Positions 62,795 to 64,000 of a stretch of 64,000 nucleotides of DNA are shown in pieces. The notes beneath the pieces were generated by a model. The model saw only the letters and a program-made list of their open reading frames with translations. It was not told where the DNA came from and made no database searches. Location of the stretch: contig JAKSBX010000217.1 in assembly GCA_022360905.1 (NCBI GenBank), positions 1-64,000 of the forward strand, in the 5' to 3' direction. The translations under genes and the position numbers were made by a program. Positions within the stretch are counted from its first letter, which is position 1, and each line of letters begins with the position of its first letter. This stretch comes from Chromatiales bacterium (GTDB lineage: Bacteria; Pseudomonadota; Gammaproteobacteria; Chromatiales; Chromatiaceae).

Positions 62795-62923
62795 GCGCCT
62801 GAAAAAGCTCAACTCGGCGTTGCTCGTCGCTCATTTAGAACAACCAAACTACGCTCATCGCGCTTTGATTGGCGCTTTTTCAGGCACAGCAGGGCGCATT
62901 GGATTAGTATTATCAGGCCCTAA
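62795..62923. repeat. Long-hairpin element with dispersed repeat copy 5
   Basis: GCCTGAAAAAGC (62797-62808) and GCTTTTTCAGGC (62874-62885) are perfect inverted arms around a 65-base loop. GGATTAGTATTATCAGGCCC-TAA (62901-62923) follows immediately and is the fifth copy of the dispersed repeat. It looks like a small non-coding mobile or structured repeat rather than a gene. Confidence 0.6.
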
Positions 62924-63480
62924 TACGGCTTGCTTCTGAGACACAATCTTAGATCGCTTGAAGAGGCAAAATATGGCTGAAATAAAGTGTCCCAGAGGTG
63001 ACACACAGTAAATCTTCAGGCCGAAAAAATGAATCACATCATATTTTCAGACTGATCTCTGATAATCCGCTTAGTAACTTCAATAGAAGAAAATAATCGA
63101 GGCAATTCTTAAACTTTCTTAAGGATTACAATTAATGATAAATACAATTTTAAAATCAAATAATTAAGCCAACCACTTGATGCTTGCACTCAATATCTTT
63201 TCAAGTCACGAATTAATCATTTGTTCGTTTCTTTGGCCGCCGTGGGCAGAGCAAAATCAGTAATTTTCCAATTTAATTCAGTCGCTTATCACAAATACAC
63301 AGCAACTATCGACTTAATAATCAATTTCAGTTTTGCTCAATCCCTCAGAGAGATCCCACAACGCTTCTCTACATACGGTAACAGGCATAAAACAGGCTGA
63401 ACATTAGCCGGGGCGAGCCAAACTGCATTTCAGCCGCTTGTTATCGCTCAACAAATAGCACCGGCCTAAAACGAAATTAT
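62924..63480. other. Long gene-free upstream region of xoxF
   Basis: About 560 AT-rich bases between the hairpin element and the xoxF promoter. No open frame with a ribosome-binding site was found. The length suits binding sites for an activator of a sigma-54 promoter and a DNA-bending protein, but I could not define a clear repeat. Confidence 0.4.
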
Positions 63481-63485
63481 CTGTT

Positions 63486-63501
63486 TGGCACACAAGTTGC
63501 T
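63486..63501 (+). promoter_or_regulatory. Sigma-54 promoter for xoxF
   Basis: TGGCACACAAGTTGCT fits the RpoN consensus TGGCACG-N4-TTGCW at every defined base but one, with GG (63487-63488) and GC (63499-63500) exactly ten bases apart. The predicted start near 63512 gives a 200-base leader. Confidence 0.7.
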
Positions 63502-63710
63502 CAACTCTCTTTGTCGCCTGATAGGACTGCCTGTACTGACGCGACATAATTTTCACTTATAGAAAAAATTAGGAGCTGTTAATTGATCGTAATGGAGGAG
63601 TAATACCGAGTATTTCGATTCAGACTCTGCAGTATTGTCACTTTTTTAGAATCGTCCGATATCTCTTTTGAGGCAGTCTCACTAATGAATAAAACCCGAG
63701 GATAGAAACT

Positions 63711-64000
63711 ATGGTAACAGCAAAACGCAAAGTTCTCGCGATATGCTTCACTGCCTCTGCCATGCTAGCTGCTGCAGGTGGTGTAACAGCTAATTCAGAG
63801 CTATTGAAGATGCAAAAAAATGCGGATGACTGGGTGATGCCTAACGGCAACTACGCCAGTACTCGCTATAGTGAATTAAATCAGATCACTGCAAACAACG
63901 TTAAAGATCTGCAAGTTGCCTGGACCTTTTCAACCGGCGTTCTGCGTGGTCACGAAGGTGGTCCCCTTGTAATGGGCGATGTGATGTATATTCACACACC
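63711..64000 (+). CDS. xoxF: PQQ-dependent methanol dehydrogenase, XoxF type (partial)
   Basis: The first 96 residues; the gene continues beyond the window. The ATG at 63711 has GAGGA eight bases upstream. A signal peptide ends near VTA/N (about residue 27), so the enzyme is periplasmic. [20 protein letters not shown] and [16 protein letters not shown] are the conserved N-terminus of quinoprotein methanol dehydrogenases; Arg in VLRGHEG is usual in lanthanide-dependent XoxF, where MxaF commonly has Asn. The Asp that marks the lanthanide site is beyond the window. Confidence 0.88.
   Translation, partial: MVTAKRKVLAICFTASAMLAAAGGVTANSELLKMQKNADDWVMPNGNYASTRYSELNQITANNVKDLQVAWTFSTGVLRGHEGGPLVMGDVMYIHT

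Overview
The window reads as a chromosome segment from a Gram-negative gammaproteobacterium that oxidises methanol with a PQQ enzyme and moves the formaldehyde carbon through tetrahydromethanopterin (H4MPT). The gammaproteobacterial reading rests on a Zur-boxed DUF2796 metal operon, TonB receptors, Spy-like lipoproteins, an ECF sigma/anti-sigma pair and PabB/Ndh/MsrB-type housekeeping genes. Gene content recalls sulfur-oxidising Chromatiales-type lineages such as Sedimenticola/Thiodiazotropha, but that placement is inference. No rRNA, tRNA, CRISPR array, complete insertion sequence or prophage was seen.

Layout. 1-4.5 kb: a Fur-like palindrome, a cupin gene, and a Zur-boxed operon (His-rich DUF2796 protein, ABC ATPase and permease, DUF3299 protein, small Cys-rich secreted protein). 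4.7-7.7 kb: a peptidoglycan-binding lipoprotein and a fusion of a Pycsar-effector-like membrane domain to a DUF3616-type propeller. 8-12.7 kb: an envelope-stress module with a Spy-like lipoprotein, anti-sigma and ECF sigma factors, a divergent subtilase with a nine-fold acidic octad repeat, and an outer-membrane barrel. 13-22 kb: an ABC exporter with a P-loop partner, then a MarR-controlled cytochrome b561/RND efflux operon. 22-26.6 kb: a decayed sensor-kinase remnant, msrB, an HNH nuclease, ndh and a diguanylate cyclase. 27-34 kb: two TonB receptors flanking a two-component system; the second receptor closely resembles the PQQ receptor PqqU/YncD.

34-58 kb is a methanofuran/H4MPT supercluster. 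It holds DUF2380, a nucleotidyltransferase, MfnB, DUF447, a pterin-binding DUF6513 protein, a PTPS, MfnE, PabB, MfnF, MfnD, a HisA-like barrel and a second, fused PTPS. It continues with Fae, orf5, orf7, Mch, orf17, MtdB and beta-RFAP synthase on the minus strand, and fhcBADC on the plus strand. 58.4-61.6 kb is pqqABCDE, followed by a proline iminopeptidase, a long intergenic region and the start of a xoxF-type methanol dehydrogenase gene that runs off the window.

How it fits together: XoxF with PQQ makes formaldehyde; Fae, MtdB, Mch and the Fhc complex oxidise it to formate on H4MPT and methanofuran; the neighbouring genes make those two carriers. Three good -24/-12 (sigma-54) promoter matches sit in front of fhcB, pqqA and xoxF, which suggests a shared RpoN-dependent switch. 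A CGGGAAATWTTCCC-like palindrome sits in front of the TonB receptor/two-component genes, and a weaker copy lies upstream of pqqA, hinting that the two-component system also touches PQQ metabolism.
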